NCBI GenBank assembly: GCA_947568835.1
Contig: OX387612.1
Location: 4,030,001 to 4,094,000, forward strand
Source: Protonemura montana
Lineage: Eukaryota > Arthropoda > Insecta > Plecoptera > Nemouridae
Direction of reading: 5' to 3'
Length of the DNA: 64,000 bases
Part shown: positions 23,301-34,477 of the stretch, in pieces
Layout: each line of letters opens with the position of its first letter
Numbering within the stretch: the first letter of the stretch is position 1
Translations under genes and position numbers: made by a program
Notes under the pieces: model-generated
Database searches by the model: none
Told to the model about the DNA's origin: nothing
Seen by the model: the letters and a program-made list of their open reading frames with translations, nothing else

Positions 23301-24393
23301 CATGGGAGTCACGGAAGTCACGGAAGTCACGGGGGCGGTCTGGGAGGCCTCCTGGGGGGTGGTAACTACGGAGGGGGCGGCTCACAAAGCAGTCCTCAGA
23401 ACGACGAGTTTGGTCCGGTGGGAGGCGGTGGTGGTCAAGGTGGATTTGGTCAAGGGCTTTCAGGTACGTGTCGTGTGGTAGAACTGTGCTGTCGGTCTAG
23501 GCGGATTAGTTTTTTTGCTAAGCTTGCTTGATTGAGTTGAGTCGAGTTATTTAAAGAAAAAAAATTATCAGATTTTTGTAATGCGCCAAAAATCCTACAG
23601 GAATTTGTGTTGTGTGTGTGTTTTTTTTAAATCACCAACAGATCTTTTTTATCGCTCATTTAAAAGTCGTTTTTCTAATAATGTGTTTCCTTTTTGTAAC
23701 TTTCTGGGGAATTTTAAAGTGAAAATCCTATTTTGGAACCTCAGTTCAGTGGTAGGCAGCGAAGATAAACACAGCAATAACAAAAAATGAAATGAAATTT
23801 GGTTTCTGGAAACGTTTTAAAGCAATGTTGGATAGAGATTACCGTTCTTCAAGGTCAGTCGTTTGGTTCTTCTGCTGAATGTAGTACCTACTTGATTTTT
23901 AGGTTAGTTTTTTTTTGATATTGGTATGATTAGATAGAAGATCAAAGAATTAAATTAAATTTTAAAGGAATCACTCAACAATCACATGTTAAATGTTAAA
24001 CCATTTAGTCTGGTGACATTTAATTGCTCCGGCAATGAATTGGCGATTCATTGGACAGGAAAAGAAAGCTGGAAAAGAATGAATAACAAGAATGAAGAAT
24101 GACAATAAGTGCTAACGAGAGAGCTAACATGAAAATATACCATTTCTGAAAAGTAATTTACATCAAAAGATTACAAAATGTAATTATTCATCGTATTCCT
24201 TCCAGGACTGGGCAACGGCATCGGCATGTCCATCAGTTCCATCACTAGCGCCATCACGGGAGCGTTTGGGGGAATCACAGAGGGCGCCAGTGGCGTTGGG
24301 TCGAGACACGGGCACCACAATGCCATCTATCGGCCGAACGCGTACCTTCGCCCAGTGTATCGGTCGATAAGGCAGCTCTATCGCCTATTTTAG
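20383..24393 (+). CDS. Secreted acidic/Gly/His-rich protein, five exons
   Basis: Exons are 20383-20397, 21237-21386, 21992-22136, 23212-23463 and 24206-24393, totalling 249 residues. All introns are GT-AG and phases fit (0, 0, 1, 1). Exon 1 encodes only MRFFW; exon 2 completes the signal peptide (cleavage near DASA, residue 21), followed by an acidic YDDDEDD block. A six-arginine run (38-43) and HKR at 47-49 are likely proprotein-convertase sites. Exon 3 has a poly-Gly run; exon 4 has HGSHGSHGSHGG and two DEFGP(I/V)GG motifs; exon 5 ends with basic, aromatic YRSIRQLYRLF. I recognise no named family; a shell or cuticle matrix role is inference. Intron 1 contains the 68-bp minisatellite and intron 3 the 5S-SINE cluster. 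Exons 2-5 are duplicated at 30802-33954. Confidence 0.8.
20560..21174 (+). repeat. 68-bp minisatellite array 1 (intron 1)
   Basis: About nine 68-bp units marked by GGACAAGGCTAAGCGGTGGC and GGACAGGAGCAGCCAACACA. The array exits into GTGTAACGGCACCGGGTTT, which matches the 3' body of the 5S-SINE (CTACGTGCCGGCACCGGGTT at 50.2 kb). Its last units (GAGACAAGACTAAG, then TTGTACAGG) recur at the right end of array 2. Confidence 0.95.
21417..21434 (+). repeat. Poly-G tract
   Basis: An uninterrupted G run of about 16 just after exon 2 of the secreted gene. It is shorter in the duplicate near 30986, which accounts for a 4-base change in offset. Confidence 0.8.
22205..23080. mobile_element. Cluster of 5S-rRNA-derived SINEs (SINE3-like)
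   Basis: From 22205 to 22575 four plus-strand copies of a unit of about 92 bases occur in tandem. They are marked by CACCGGTCCTCGTGAGATCA, GAAGTTAAGCAACACTGCGC and GGTATTGGATGGGTGACC, which follow the 5S rRNA sequence through its internal promoter. From 22580 a SINE body continues on the minus strand (CGACAGCATGGATTTGTGGA, GTACCGTCCTTCGGAAGG), then three minus-strand 91-bp tandem units of head plus linker to about 23000. The cluster lies in intron 3 of the secreted gene. This is a head-to-head composite, not working 5S genes. Confidence 0.8.
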
Positions 24394-24757
24394 GAGGCTC
24401 TGTCCGTAAAACAGTCTCATATTAGGGTCAGTTTAGTACATTATGTCAACTTCAGGCCTCAAAAGACTGCAGTTCAGGTAATTTTGCTATCATCATGGTG
24501 ATAGCACCATGCTGATTGGAGGCACGTGATTGGAGGCAAGTGTACCCTGTTATTTGTGGAGCCCGCTCTGATAAAGCGGTTGGTTAAAATATTAGGTACA
24601 AATAACATGCTCTTTTACGAATTGGACATCCCTCTTGCACATACAATTTGATATAAAAGATTAAGTAAGCTACCTTTTAGTTGTCAGGAACCGATTTTTC
24701 ATAATTTTAAATGATTTTTAATGCTACTCGACTTTCAATTATAATTGATCACCGTGT

Positions 24758-24763
24758 AATAAA
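24758..24763 (+). terminator. Polyadenylation signal of secreted gene
   Basis: AATAAA about 365 bases after the stop codon at 24393. The duplicate gene keeps it at 34319-34324. Confidence 0.5.
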
Positions 24764-24917
24764 TGTATGTCGGACAAATTAACTGTATTTACTAAAAGTA
24801 TCTATCTTTGTTGTTTTTTTTTCCCAGCCGCAAAAGAAGTAGGACCTTTCCGAATCACATCTATTACTTAAAACATAGAAATCTGCAATAATAAAATGTG
24901 AAATGTACATATCCGCT

Positions 24918-25550
24918 AGTCCATGATATACCCGTGGTAACATAAGATAGCAGAATTGAGAAGCTCTGTCAGGCGATCTCAGCATCTCCATGGCTACCAA
25001 ACGTTGAATCTACCATTGAACCTCCTATGCTAGGCTATGATATACCCGTGGTAACATAAGATAGCAGAATTGAGAAGCTCTGTCAGGCGATCTCAGCATC
25101 TCCATGGCTACCAAACGTTGAATCTACCATTGAACCTCCTATGCTAGGCCATGATATACCCGTGGTAACATAAGATAGCAGAATTGAGAAGCTCTGTCAG
25201 GCGATCTCAGCATCTCCATGGCTACCAAACGTTGAATCTACCATTGAACCTCCTATGCTAGGCCATGATATACCCGTGGTAACATAAGATAGCAGAATTG
25301 AGAAGCTCTGTCAGGCGATCTCAGCATCTCCATGGCTACCAAACGTTGAATCTACCATTGAACCTCCTATGCTAGGCCATGATATACCCGTGGTAACATA
25401 AGATAGCAGAATTGAGAAGCTCTGTCAGGCGATCTCAGCATCTCCATGGCTACCAAACGTTGAATCTACCATTGAACCTCCTATGCTAGGCCATGATATA
25501 CCCGTGGTAACATAAGATAGCAGAATTGAGAAACTCTGTCAGGCGATCTC
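24918..25550 (+). repeat. 114-bp satellite, about 5.5 copies
   Basis: Units are almost identical to each other (starts of GCTAGG at 25029, 25143 and so on). It lies downstream of the secreted gene; the right duplicate has one more unit. Confidence 0.95.
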
Positions 25551-26105
25551 AGTTTACTGAAAACGCGTAGATAAAATAAAACAGCTGTTACCGAATTGAA
25601 TTTACACTCTTTTATCACTCAACGAATTTTTTTAAAATAATTATTCGGTTTCCAATTAGTCCAAATCTCAGCGCTAGTGTTAAAATGTCTTTTGGAAAAA
25701 TATCCGCGAAAAACAACGTGAAAACTGAAGAAATATTGAGGGTGGTTCTAGGTGGAGTCACCGTTGTTTCGAGGGTAAATAAATTTCATTTTGGTTATTC
25801 TCATAGATTGGATGAATGGTCATTGGGCATAATGTTGCTGGTGAGATTTTGTTACTTTACTAAGCTTCTAGCCATGTGAACATATTATTTAACTACCTAA
25901 CCAATGAACCCAATCGTAAAACAATCTTCCAATTGTCAATTCGACATTGTTCATTGATCTGCGTTTCATAACCTTGTAGACTCATTCTTTTCTCTAGGCT
26001 TGTAGTGTGAAATAAGTTACCAATTAATAGTAGCATGATCTGTTTCCAGCCCCTGGACCAGTTATTCTAGCAGAGTTACACACACACATACTCTTACTAT
26101 GACCG

Positions 26106-26536
26106 TAAAACCGTCGAGTGTTGGTTATAGGTAGAGAAACAACGTCAATGTTACAGTCTCTGCGTGAAAGATGGCCGCCAAATGACTACCTTACCGACAA
26201 AAATGCAGAGTACCGGAACATCACGTTAAGTGGAGCCACTGTCGTATGAATTTTAATTTCGATATTTCTCGTAGGTTAACTCACTTTTGAGACTTTTCAT
26301 GCTCAAAAAATCTCCATCAATGTTTACCTCAACGATTGATATACACGTAACGATATTAAAAAGCGAGTAACCTACGATAAATATGGAAATTAAATTTCAT
26401 ACGACAGTGGCTCCACTTAACGTGACGTTCCGGTACTCTGCATTTTTGTCGGTAAGGTAGTCATTTGGCGGCCATCTTTCACGCAGAGACTGTAACATTG
26501 ACGTTGTTTCTCTACCTAGAACCTACACTCAACGCT
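26106..26536. mobile_element. Foldback (long inverted repeat) element
   Basis: About 430 bases whose two halves are inverted copies. The left arm runs from CCGTCGAGTGTTGGTTATAG through AGATGGCCGCCAAATGACTA; the right arm reads TAGTCATTTGGCGGCCATCT to GAACCTACACTCAACG. The loop contains CCTCAACGATTGATATACAC. It has no coding capacity and is a MITE or foldback type element. Confidence 0.8.
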
Positions 26537-26897
26537 AAAACTACGCTACGCTAGCTCATTGGTATGTTGTTGAATTGAGAGTTCTTCTTTTGGATTATTA
26601 TTATGCTGAAAACCGGCGGACAGATTTATTTTTTGTGTTTTCTGTTATTTGCCCTAAATGCCTGGATTTAGGTCGTATTTAGAAGAGTAAATACACAATA
26701 ACGTCAGCAATTTAAGTAGGTACATTTGTGAAGCTCTGTGAAAACTTTCTACTTGCAATATCATATAACAGATACTTTAAAATAAAGCTGAACTAAATTA
26801 TAACTGGTTTCGATAACCAAGTGGTTGAAATAAAAAACGAATCAAATAAGAAAATACACTGTAAAGTTACCGGCGAAGTCTTGAAAAAACGTAGTAT

Positions 26898-27150
26898 AAC
26901 ACCGTTGAGTGTAGGTTATAGGTAGATAAACAACGTCAATGTTACAGTCTCTGTGTGAAAGATGGCCGCCAAATGACTACCTTACCGACAAAAATGCAGA
27001 GTACCGGAACATCACGTTAAGTGGAGCCACTGTCGTATGAAATTTAATTTCGATATTTTTCGTAGGCTACTCGCTTTTTAATATCATTGCGTGTATATCA
27101 ATCGTTGAGGTAAACATTGATGGAGATTTTTCCAGCATGAAAAGTCACAA
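26898..27150 (+). mobile_element. Foldback element, single arm
   Basis: One arm and the loop of the element at 26106, starting CACCGTTGAGTGTAGGTTAT and ending near GAAAAGTCACAAAAGCGAG. An AATTAATT low-complexity run follows. Confidence 0.7.
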
Positions 27151-27199
27151 AAGCGAGTTTATTTAATTAATTAATTAATCAATTTAATTTAATTTAATT

Positions 27200-28700
27200 T
27201 ATTTTTGCTTTTACTGTCAATAATTGTATCCAGGTAAGAAAAAAACCGTCACAGCTTTGAAGGTTCAACTGCAAATAGACAAACACTTTGTTGGACACAC
27301 GAAATAAACAGCAAACACAAAATAAGCTCAAAGAAAGTGGAGTTTATTAAGTAATCAGAATTAAATATAGTTGCTGGCAATGTCTAAGGCAATTTATGGT
27401 TTGTTAATAATTATATTTAAAATAATACACCTTTACTAATTCACCTGTTAGTGAGCAGTAATTACGCTACATATGAACATGGGTTGTTGTACTTTTTGTC
27501 CTAATTTTTTGCGTTAATTGTACACCTCTTCTGTTTATTTGCTGACCCAATAAGTTGAGAGATTTTCTTGTTTACCAATGAGAACTACCAATGAGTTGAG
27601 GGGGCCGGTGGGATCCAGAAATACCAAATAACGTTCCTCACACATAATCCTATTCCTTGGTGTCCGTGTAATTATCCAGGAGGGGGGGCATATTTAACAA
27701 GTGCACTATATTTACACATTACACTAGAATTAATTTGAGTTTGCCACTTTCTGGGGTGCTTGTACCAACCTAGAAAACATGACACCATGATGCTACTGTT
27801 AACTATCCGATTTAAAAGCAACAAAATTATGTTTTTCTTTGGTTGAAACATTTAATAATTTTAGGAAAACAAAATATTTAATGAAAAACAATAGATGGTT
27901 ATCAACCAAAGTTAAAATTAATATATTTTGGATTACTTTTAACTTTTATCAGGTTTAGGCAGGAAACCAAGCTCGCAAACTGCTTTTTGGCAGCCATTGC
28001 TAGAATCCGCTAGTGTACGGTAGGTATTTAGCAGAAGTCATTAGGACTTTTAGTTTTGCATTTAAGTTCTTATTTTTCAATAGAATTAATTTCACGTAAA
28101 TAAACTGATAAATCCACAAAGAATTTAAGTGCATGATGCAATGTTTGGTCATAATTTTCTGGTTAATTTCAAACACCCCGGTGAAGACTGGCTTTATTTT
28201 GCATTCTAAAGTTGGCAATGTGTAATCAGAGTCCACCAGCTTGTGGCAAGGTAAGGCTAACACAACTGTACTAAAGTTTTCGAGATTTTCTTGAAAAACA
28301 TTTTTTATTGGGTTGTAATTGCTTGGTTGAGGTCTCAATCCCCACGGCAAAATGTGGGCACTGTTTTGTTTCTTGCCCACTTATTTTGTCTGTTCCGACA
28401 TCTACTGAATTTGATAATTATTTCAAAGGTTGGCCGGATTTTTCATTTGGTGCTTCGAAATTATTGGTGGGAGGGGGGGGGGGGGACAAAAATAGTTGTC
28501 TTAAGCAATAAATGACTTTTTGTTTTAATGCAAACTTCGCTGCATCTTTAACCGAATTTAATTTGCGTGGCATTTGACTTTTCTTTATTTTTATTTGATT
28601 CTAGAGAAGTTTGTTGGAAAATGGATATAGTGTTTGAAACTATATTCTTCGGTATATTTAGACAATCCTGTTTGCAATTATCTTTGCCCACATTTTGTGT
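27200..28700. other. PARG 3' flank, left duplicate
   Basis: AT-rich sequence corresponding to the 3' UTR and downstream flank of the PARG genes (minus orientation), with a poly-G tract near 28470-28485. No independent gene is seen; the 126-codon minus frame at 28000-28380 looks non-coding. Confidence 0.5.
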
Positions 28701-28706
28701 TGACCC

Positions 28707-29484
28707 TCAATTGGTCGAACCTTCAGAAGCTGATTGTAACTTCGCCATATCGATCTTCGAGCGAACAGAAACTGTCTCTGGCTTTGTTACATGAGACATC
28801 GAACTATCTTTTGTCTTACCATTGTTGCGCTGGGTCTGGTTCCGACCATGACCCTGGTCCTGGTTTGACCCCGATGTTCCCGGCGAACTCTGGGGATAAT
28901 TCAGTGATCCGCTGGTGGTAGCTTGATGTTGTTCATGAAGGCTTGACTGTCCAGAAGTTGGTTGACCCTTGTCAGAGCCGGACGTACCTCCACCAGAATA
29001 GAGGTGTTTAGTGAGGGCGTCAAGAACGTTGGTCGGTTAGCTACGCAAGATTAACTCCAACTTCTCGTAGAGTTTGCCTAAAACCAAGTAATAAAGGTTA
29101 ATACAAAGATAGGAAAATGTTAGGAACCTAAAATTTCTTTCCACTTGATGTGACGATGACTCTCCTGTAAGATTTTTTTTTTGTATCACAGTTAAACAGC
29201 CTTTTTTGCAAAGAAAAATTAAAATTAGCGTTTGGTCTTTCAGCACGTTTAGTAAATCCTTGTGTCATTATTCCTTGGTATACTTGCCTACTGTAGTGAT
29301 GCCAAAAGCATCTAAAAATCCACATAACTCGACCAGCTCTTTGACCAGCTCCTTGTCCCCGTGGGTGAAATACCGCAGCTCTCTTCCAGCCTCCGACGCC
29401 GCCATCAGCTGTATCAACGCCTTCAGTCGAGGATCGCCGTTGAAGGTACCGCACCCCCAGTTACCCGTGGCAATCGGTGACAAT
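28707..29484 (-). pseudogene. PARG 3' fragment (last two exons), broken
   Basis: Minus-strand copy of only the last two PARG exons: 29288-29484, with the macrodomain block [14 protein letters not shown], and 29077 down to about 28707. In the final exon the codon after ILRS is TAA (RS-stop-PTNV), where the other copies have CGA or CAA. The fragment lacks the other seven exons because the duplication ended in intron 7. An Ala-to-Thr change follows NWGCG. It is a by-product of the tandem duplication and cannot make an active enzyme. Confidence 0.85.
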
Positions 29485-29759
29485 CTGCGGGGACAAAATA
29501 CGTCATCTTTGATGCTCATCCGAATCCAAACAAAGTCATGACTTTTAGAGACAACCATTTGCAGAAGCATTAACTTAACAAATTCAAATTAGACTGATTC
29601 GAAAAATTTCCGTTTTTTGGAGCATTAAAGTTAAGAATATGTCATATATACAGTCTTATTATCAGGCTACTACATAACTGTAAAGCGTTAACTTACACAA
29701 CAATGCTAGCTGCTTTATCAGCCTATCATTTACCTACAGCTTCTAGACTAGTGCCACTA

Positions 29760-30735
29760 GTGGCCGGTTTTTGGTGCTGTTGGACAGGAGCAGCTAACAC
29801 AGCGTGTCAAAGGGACAAAGCTAAGCGGTGGCCGGACCTTGGTGCTGTTGGACAGGAGCAACCAACACAGTGTGTCAAAGGGACAAGGCTAAGCGGTGGC
29901 TGGTCCTTGGTGCTGTTGGACAAGAGCAGCTAACACAGTGTGTCAAAGGGACAAGGCTAAGCGGTGACCGGTCCTTGGTGCTGTTGGACAGGAGCAGCCA
30001 ACACAGTGTGTCAAAGGGACAAGGCTAAGCGGTGGCCGGTCCTTGGTGCTGTTGGACAGGAGCAGCCAACACAGTGTGTCAAAGGGACAAGGCTAAGCTG
30101 TGGCCGGTCCTTGGTGCTGATGGACAGGAGTAGCTAACACAGTGTGTCAAAGGAACAAGGCTAAGCGGTGGCCGGTCCTTGGTGCTGTTGGACAGGAGCA
30201 GCCAACACAGTGTGTCAAAGGAACAAGGCGACGCGGTGGCCAGTCCTTGGTGCTGTTGGACAGGAGCAGCCAACACAGTGTGTCAAAGTGACAAGGCGAC
30301 GCGGTGGCCGGTCCTTGATGCTGTTGGATAGTGCCAACACAGTGTGTCAAAGAGACAAGGCTAAGCGGTGGCCGGTCCTTGGTGCTGTTGGACAGGAGCA
30401 GCCATCACAGTGTGTCAAAGTGACAAGGCGACGCGGTGGCCGGTCCTTGATGCTGTTGGATAGTGCCAACACAGTGTGTCAAAGAGACAAGGCTAAGCGG
30501 TGGCCGGTCCTTGGTGCTGTTGGACAGGAGCAGCCAACACAGTGTGTCAAAGAGACAAGACTAAGCGGTGGCCGGTCCTTGGTGCTGTTGGACAGGAGCA
30601 GCCAACACAGTGTGTCAAAGTGACAAGGCTAAGCGGTGGCCGGTCCTTGGTGCTGTTGTACAGGAGCAGCCAACACAGTGTGTCAAAGAGACAAGGCTAA
30701 GCGGTGGCCGGTCCTTGGTGCTGTTGGACAGGAGC
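29760..30735 (+). repeat. 68-bp minisatellite array 2, mosaic
   Basis: About 14 units. From 29760 to about 30430 its variant order (ACAGCGTGTC, AGCAACCAAC, GGACAAGAGC, AAGCTGTGG, GGCGACGCGG, GGATAGTGCC) follows array 3 at 39.43 kb. From about 30540 (GAGACAAGACTAAG, TTGTACAGG, AGACTGTGTAACGG) it follows the right end of array 1. It is the recombination junction of the duplication. Confidence 0.95.
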
Positions 30736-30801
30736 AGACTGTGTAACGGCACCGGGTTTACTCTCGACTCTCTTCTGGGCATGTCACCATCTTGTGTTTA
30801 G

Positions 30802-33800
30802 ATCGCCGTGACTTGCGCTGTGGTCGTGTGCCTGCACGATGCCAGTGCGTATGATGACGACGAGGATGACTCGGGTTCGAATGCGCGCGGCATCATACGG
30901 CGCAGGCGCAGGCGGTGTCGACTGCACAAGCGTTCGGTTGATGAAGATGAGGTATGAGTAGGTGGTGAGGGAGGGGTGGAGAGGGGGGGGGGGGCAGTTT
31001 AGTTGCTCTGAACAATAATGACATTTGTCAGTCCTGTGTCAGTCTTGAGCAATTTTCACATTTTGACTTTTTAAATTTTCGAGTAAAATTTTATAACGGT
31101 CGTCTTGAGAAACCACTGAATTTACAACTGATTTTTTTTTAAGGTAACAATAACAGAAGTTATGATTTATGTCATTGTGATTTTTAGACTCATGTCTACT
31201 CTATCTTACTTTAGCACTAGTTCTCATATGTTTTGTAATAAATGTGGTTTTTCATATCTGAAACAACTGATTGTACCGATAATTTGCAATTTGAGCCCTT
31301 TACTTCATGAAGGATCAGCTATGGGGAAAATTTGTTCTTTTCCTTCTTAAGTTCTTGGCAATATTAAAAAGTCAGGATAAAAAATTATTTGCCAATAAAC
31401 AGTTCATTTCCATGGTCAAAGCCAATTAGATACCTCTTCTCGCCTCTTAATCTTCAATTATCCTAAGTACAAACATTTTTAACCTCGATTCAAAAGCATT
31501 TTTTTCGATTTTCACTACTTGTTACTAATGTGTTGTGTGTGTTTTTTTTCAGGACCGAGGCCGCACCCTGCTGTTCGTGGTGAACAAACCGTACCCGGGT
31601 TACTACGGTGACTCTGGTCACCCCACCAACATCAACTACCTGGGGGTGGGCGGGGGCGGCGGCGGGGGCGGCTTCGTTCCCCACTACTCCCCTCAAAGTA
31701 AGCAACTGCAACCAGATTATTGTTAAACAGCTGACTGTTGTTTAGAGATGAGGATGAACACAATACAGGATAGTTTGGCGTGTTGGTAACACCGGTCCTC
31801 GTGAGATCACCGAAGTTTAGCAACACTGCGCTGGGTCAGGTATTGAATGGGTGACCACCGAACGGTTTGGCGTGTTGGAAACACCGGTCCTCGTGAGATC
31901 ACCAAAGTTAAGCAACACTGCGCTGGGTCAGGTATTGGATGGGTGACCATCGAACGGTTTGGCGTGTTGGAAACACCGGTCCTCGTGAGATCACCGAAGT
32001 TAAGCAACACTGCGCTGGGTCAGGTATTGGATGGGTGACAACCGAACGGTTTGGCGTGTTGGAAACACCAGTCCTCGTGGGATCACCGAAGTTTAGCAAC
32101 ACTGCGCTGGGTCAGATATTGGATGGATGACCATCATACACTTTAACTTACCATACCAAGTGGACCACCAGCTTAACGTCCCTTCCGAAGGACGGTACAA
32201 CGTGAACAACAGGATTCCTCCACAAATCCATGCTGTCGAGAGGTTGATAAGCAAGGCGAGTGAAGTTGCTGTTCTAACTTTCATCCCTCCAACCTCTCTC
32301 CTGAACAGAACTGGTCATGTGTATGATGGTCACCCATCCAATACCTGACCCAGCGCAGTGTTGCTTAACTTTCATCCCTCCAACCTCTCTCCCGAACAGA
32401 ACTGGTCATGTGTATGATGGTCACTCATCCAATACCTGACCCAGCTTAGTGTTGCTTAACTTTCATCCCTCCAACCTCTCTCCCGAATAGAACTGGTCAT
32501 GTGTATGATGGTCACTCATCCAATACCTGACCCAGCGCAATATTGCTTAACATCGATGATTTCAAGAGAACCGGTGTGTCCAACACGTCAAACCGTTCGA
32601 TGGTCACCCATCCATTACTTCACTCAGTGCCTCTGGGCGAAGACAAGAAAAGGTGAAGCAAACCCAACAAGTGTACTCACTCTTACGGCAGGCTCACAGC
32701 TGTCACAGACAATTTGATATTTTATTTACAGAAATGCGTTCACAGAATATAATCTGTTTTTCCCGCTCCTAGGCGACCATCATCATCCTCTTAAGCCAGC
32801 TCCTGTTTATCAGAACCAAGAGTGTGATGAGTTTGGTCCCATCGGAGGCAGCCATGGTGGACATGGGAGTCACGGAAGTCACGGAAGTCACGGGGGCGGT
32901 CTGGGAGGCCTCCTGGGGGGTGGTAACTACGGAGGGGGCGGCTCACAAAGCAGTCCTCAGAACGACGAGTTTGGTCCGGTGGGAGGCGGTGGTGGTCAAG
33001 GTGGATTTGGTCAAGGGCTTTCAGGTACGTGTCGTGTGGTAGAACTGTGCTGTCGGTCTAGGCGGATTAGTTTTTTTGCTAAGCTTGCTTGATTGAGTTG
33101 AGTCGAGTTATTTAAAGAAAAAAAATTATCAGATTTTTGTAATGCGCCAAAAATCCTACAGGAATTTGTGTTGTGTGTGTGTTTTTTTTTAAATCACCAA
33201 CAGATCTTTTTTATCGCTCATTTAAAAGTCGTTTTTCTAATAATGTGTTTCCTTTTTGTAACTTTGTGGGGAATTTTAAAGTGAAAATCCTATTTTGGAA
33301 CCTCAGTTCAGTGGTAGGCAGCGAAGATAAACACAGCAATAACAAAAAATGAAATGAAATTTGGTTTCTGGAAACGTTTTAAAGCAATGTTGGATAGAGA
33401 TTACCGTTCTTCAAGGTCAGTCGTTTGGTTCTTCTGCTGAATGTAGTACCTACTTGATTTTTAGGTTAGTTTTTTTTGATATTGGTATGATTAGATAGAA
33501 GATCAAAGAATTAAATTAAATTTTAAAGGAATCACTCAACAATCACATGTTAAATGTTAAACCATTTAGTCTGGTGACATTTAATTGCTCCGGCAATGAA
33601 TTGGCGATTCATTGGACAGGAAAAGAAAGCTGGAAAAGAATGAATAACAAGAATGAAGAATGACAATAAGTGCTAACGAGAGAGCTAACATGAAAATATA
33701 CCATTTCTGAAAAGTAATTTACATCAAAAGATTACAAAATGTAATTATTCATCGTATTCCTTCCAGGACTGGGCAACGGCATCGGCATGTCCATCAGTTC

Positions 33801-33954
33801 CATCACTAGCGCCATCACGGGAGCGTTTGGGGGAATCACAGAGGGCGCCAGTGGCGTTGGGTCGAGACACGGGCACCACAATGCCATCTATCGGCCGAAC
33901 GCGTACCTTCGCCCAGTGTATCGGTCGATAAGGCAGCTCTATCGCCTATTTTAG
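30802..33954 (+). CDS. Second copy of secreted-gene exons 2-5, no exon 1
   Basis: Exons 30802-30951, 31553-31697, 32773-33024 and 33767-33954 match exons 2-5 of the gene at 20383 with all splice sites and the TAG stop intact. I noted only synonymous coding changes (an Arg codon in exon 2, a Gly codon in exon 4). No MRFFW exon or promoter lies upstream, because the duplication began in intron 1; the 68-bp array and a PARG fragment precede it, and a TAG stop sits at the exon 2 acceptor. It is either a silent partial copy or an alternative exon set spliced from the exon at 20383. Its frame is open but it lacks its own start codon. Confidence 0.7.
31766..32641. mobile_element. 5S-derived SINE cluster, duplicate
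   Basis: Same composite as at 22205-23080: four plus-strand 5S-like heads, then an inverted body with three tandem linker units. It came with the tandem duplication. Confidence 0.8.
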
Positions 33955-34318
33955 GAGGCTCTGTCGGTAAAACAGTCTCATATAAGGGTCAGTTTAGTAC
34001 ATTATGTCAACTTCAGGCCTCAAAAGACTGCAGTTCAGGTAATTTTGCTATCATCATGGTGATAGCACCATGCTGATTGGAGGCACGTGATTGGAGGCAA
34101 GTGTAGCCTGTTATTTGTGGAGCCCGCTCTGATAAAGCGGTTGGTTAAAATATTAGGTACAAATAACATGCTCTTTTACGAATTGGACATCCCTCTTGCA
34201 CATACAATTTGATATAAAAGATTAAGTAAGCTACCTTTTAGTTGTCAGGAACCGATTTTTCATAATTTTAAATGATTTTTAATGCTACTCGACTTTCAAT
34301 TATAATTGATCACCGTGT

Positions 34319-34324
34319 AATAAA
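34319..34324 (+). terminator. Polyadenylation signal of second secreted copy
   Basis: AATAAA about 365 bases after the TAG at 33954, matching 24758-24763 in the left unit. Confidence 0.45.
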
Positions 34325-34477
34325 TGTATGTCGGACAAATTAACTGTATTTACTAAAAGTATCTATCTTTGTTGTTTTTTTTTCCCAGCCGCAAAAGAAG
34401 TAGGACCTTTCCGAATCACATCTATTACTTAAAACATAGAAATCTGCAATAATAAAATGTGAAATGTACATATCCGC

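Larger units (their letters stand above)
20975..30539 (+). repeat. Direct tandem duplication, left unit
   Basis: Everything from inside array 1 to the end of the PARG fragment recurs about 9.56-9.68 kb to the right with very few substitutions. The offset is 9565 at exon 2, 9561 after a G tract, and 9675 after the 114-bp array, where the right unit has one extra 114-bp copy. The unit contains exons 2-5 of the secreted gene and the last two PARG exons. Boundaries lie inside minisatellites and are approximate. Confidence 0.9.

Noticed and set aside
28000..28380. 126-codon minus-strand frame (duplicated at 37674)
   Set aside because: It lies in the PARG 3' flank with poor codon character. Its part at 37674-37940 is absent from the PARG-B arm, and no motif is recognised.
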